This document shows, in pieces, positions 5,452 to 5,586 of a stretch of DNA of 5,586 bases. Positions within the stretch are counted from its first letter, which is position 1. Each line of letters begins with the position of its first letter. The notes under the pieces were generated by a model. The model saw only the letters and a program-made list of their open reading frames with translations. It made no database searches and was not told where the DNA came from. The stretch is from positions 1-5,586 of the forward strand of contig DVGE01000107.1 of NCBI GenBank assembly GCA_018712885.1. The letters are read 5' to 3'. Source of the stretch: Candidatus Pullichristensenella stercoripullorum. Its GTDB lineage: Bacteria; Bacillota; Clostridia; Christensenellales; Aristaeellaceae. Position numbers and translations under genes: made by a program.

Positions 5452-5586
5452 TTAGAAGCGGCCCTGACGATGCGCCTCGAAGCAGGCACGGCAGTAGACC
5501 GGACGGTCTCCGCGCGGCTGGAAGGGCACCTGCGTGGGCTGGCCGCAGCCATCGCAGATCACATCGTACATCTGACGCTCGCCACG
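5452..5586 (-). CDS. CxxC-x17-CxxC zinc-ribbon protein, 5' end outside the window
   Basis: Partial gene: the last 44 codons and a TAA stop are inside, and the frame stays open to the right edge. The visible protein contains MYDVICDGCGQPTQVPF, then a Pro/Arg-rich turn, then RPVYCRACFEAHRQGRF. Counting gives CDGC, exactly 17 residues, then CRAC, with the conserved VPF and RPVYC context. This is the small CxxC-x17-CxxC zinc-ribbon domain found, often in multiple copies or at protein ends, in Firmicutes, Chloroflexi and others. The four Cys should bind one zinc. The function is not established; nucleic-acid or protein binding is a guess. An internal Met lies six residues into the visible part (codon at 5571-5569), but no good ribosome site is visible before it, so the true start is probably beyond 5586. 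Confidence 0.85.
   Translation of the reverse strand, partial: RGERQMYDVICDGCGQPTQVPFQPRGDRPVYCRACFEAHRQGRF

Overview
The window reads as chromosomal DNA from a GC-rich member of the Firmicutes, most likely a Clostridia lineage. The reasons are a tRNA-sensing T-box leader before alaS, strong Shine-Dalgarno sites of the GGAGG type, sigma-A type promoters, intrinsic terminators, and a bacterial (AraM/EgsA-type) glycerol-1-phosphate dehydrogenase. I cannot name a genus from sequence alone. There is no sign of phage, insertion sequence, CRISPR, tRNA or rRNA.

Layout. Positions 9-353 (minus) encode a complete YbaB/EbfC nucleoid-associated protein. It is divergent from alaS, and the gap between them carries two back-to-back promoters, each with an extended -10 TATAAT. 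The alaS promoter (440-468) is a perfect consensus with a 17-base spacer. From about 475 to 725 lies a T-box riboswitch in which I can trace Stem I, a GCC alanine specifier, Stem III, the T-box sequence with its UGGU bulge, and a competing terminator. It controls alaS (747-2768, plus). That gene encodes an unusually built alanyl-tRNA synthetase of 673 residues. It has no C-Ala domain and no beta-barrel segment before the editing domain, and it has about 75 extra residues after the tRNA-recognition helices. A strong hairpin with a short T-run (2779-2811) separates it from a G1P dehydrogenase gene (2835-4199, plus). A bidirectional terminator (4229-4264) closes the rightward genes and faces the convergent gene at 4282-5292 (minus). 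That gene encodes a single-pass membrane-anchored protein whose outer part is interrupted by about 82 residues of Ala/Glu/Thr/Asp-rich low-complexity sequence. It has its own promoter (5332-5360). At the right edge (5452-5586, minus) is the 3' part of a small CxxC-x17-CxxC zinc-ribbon protein with its own terminator (5381-5420).

How the genes relate. alaS supplies Ala-tRNA, and its leader should sense uncharged tRNA-Ala. The G1P dehydrogenase may be co-transcribed by readthrough past the 2779-2811 hairpin. The other genes appear to be separate transcription units. I see no multi-gene novel system here. The most unusual object is the domain architecture of the alanyl-tRNA synthetase, followed by the acidic insert in the membrane protein.
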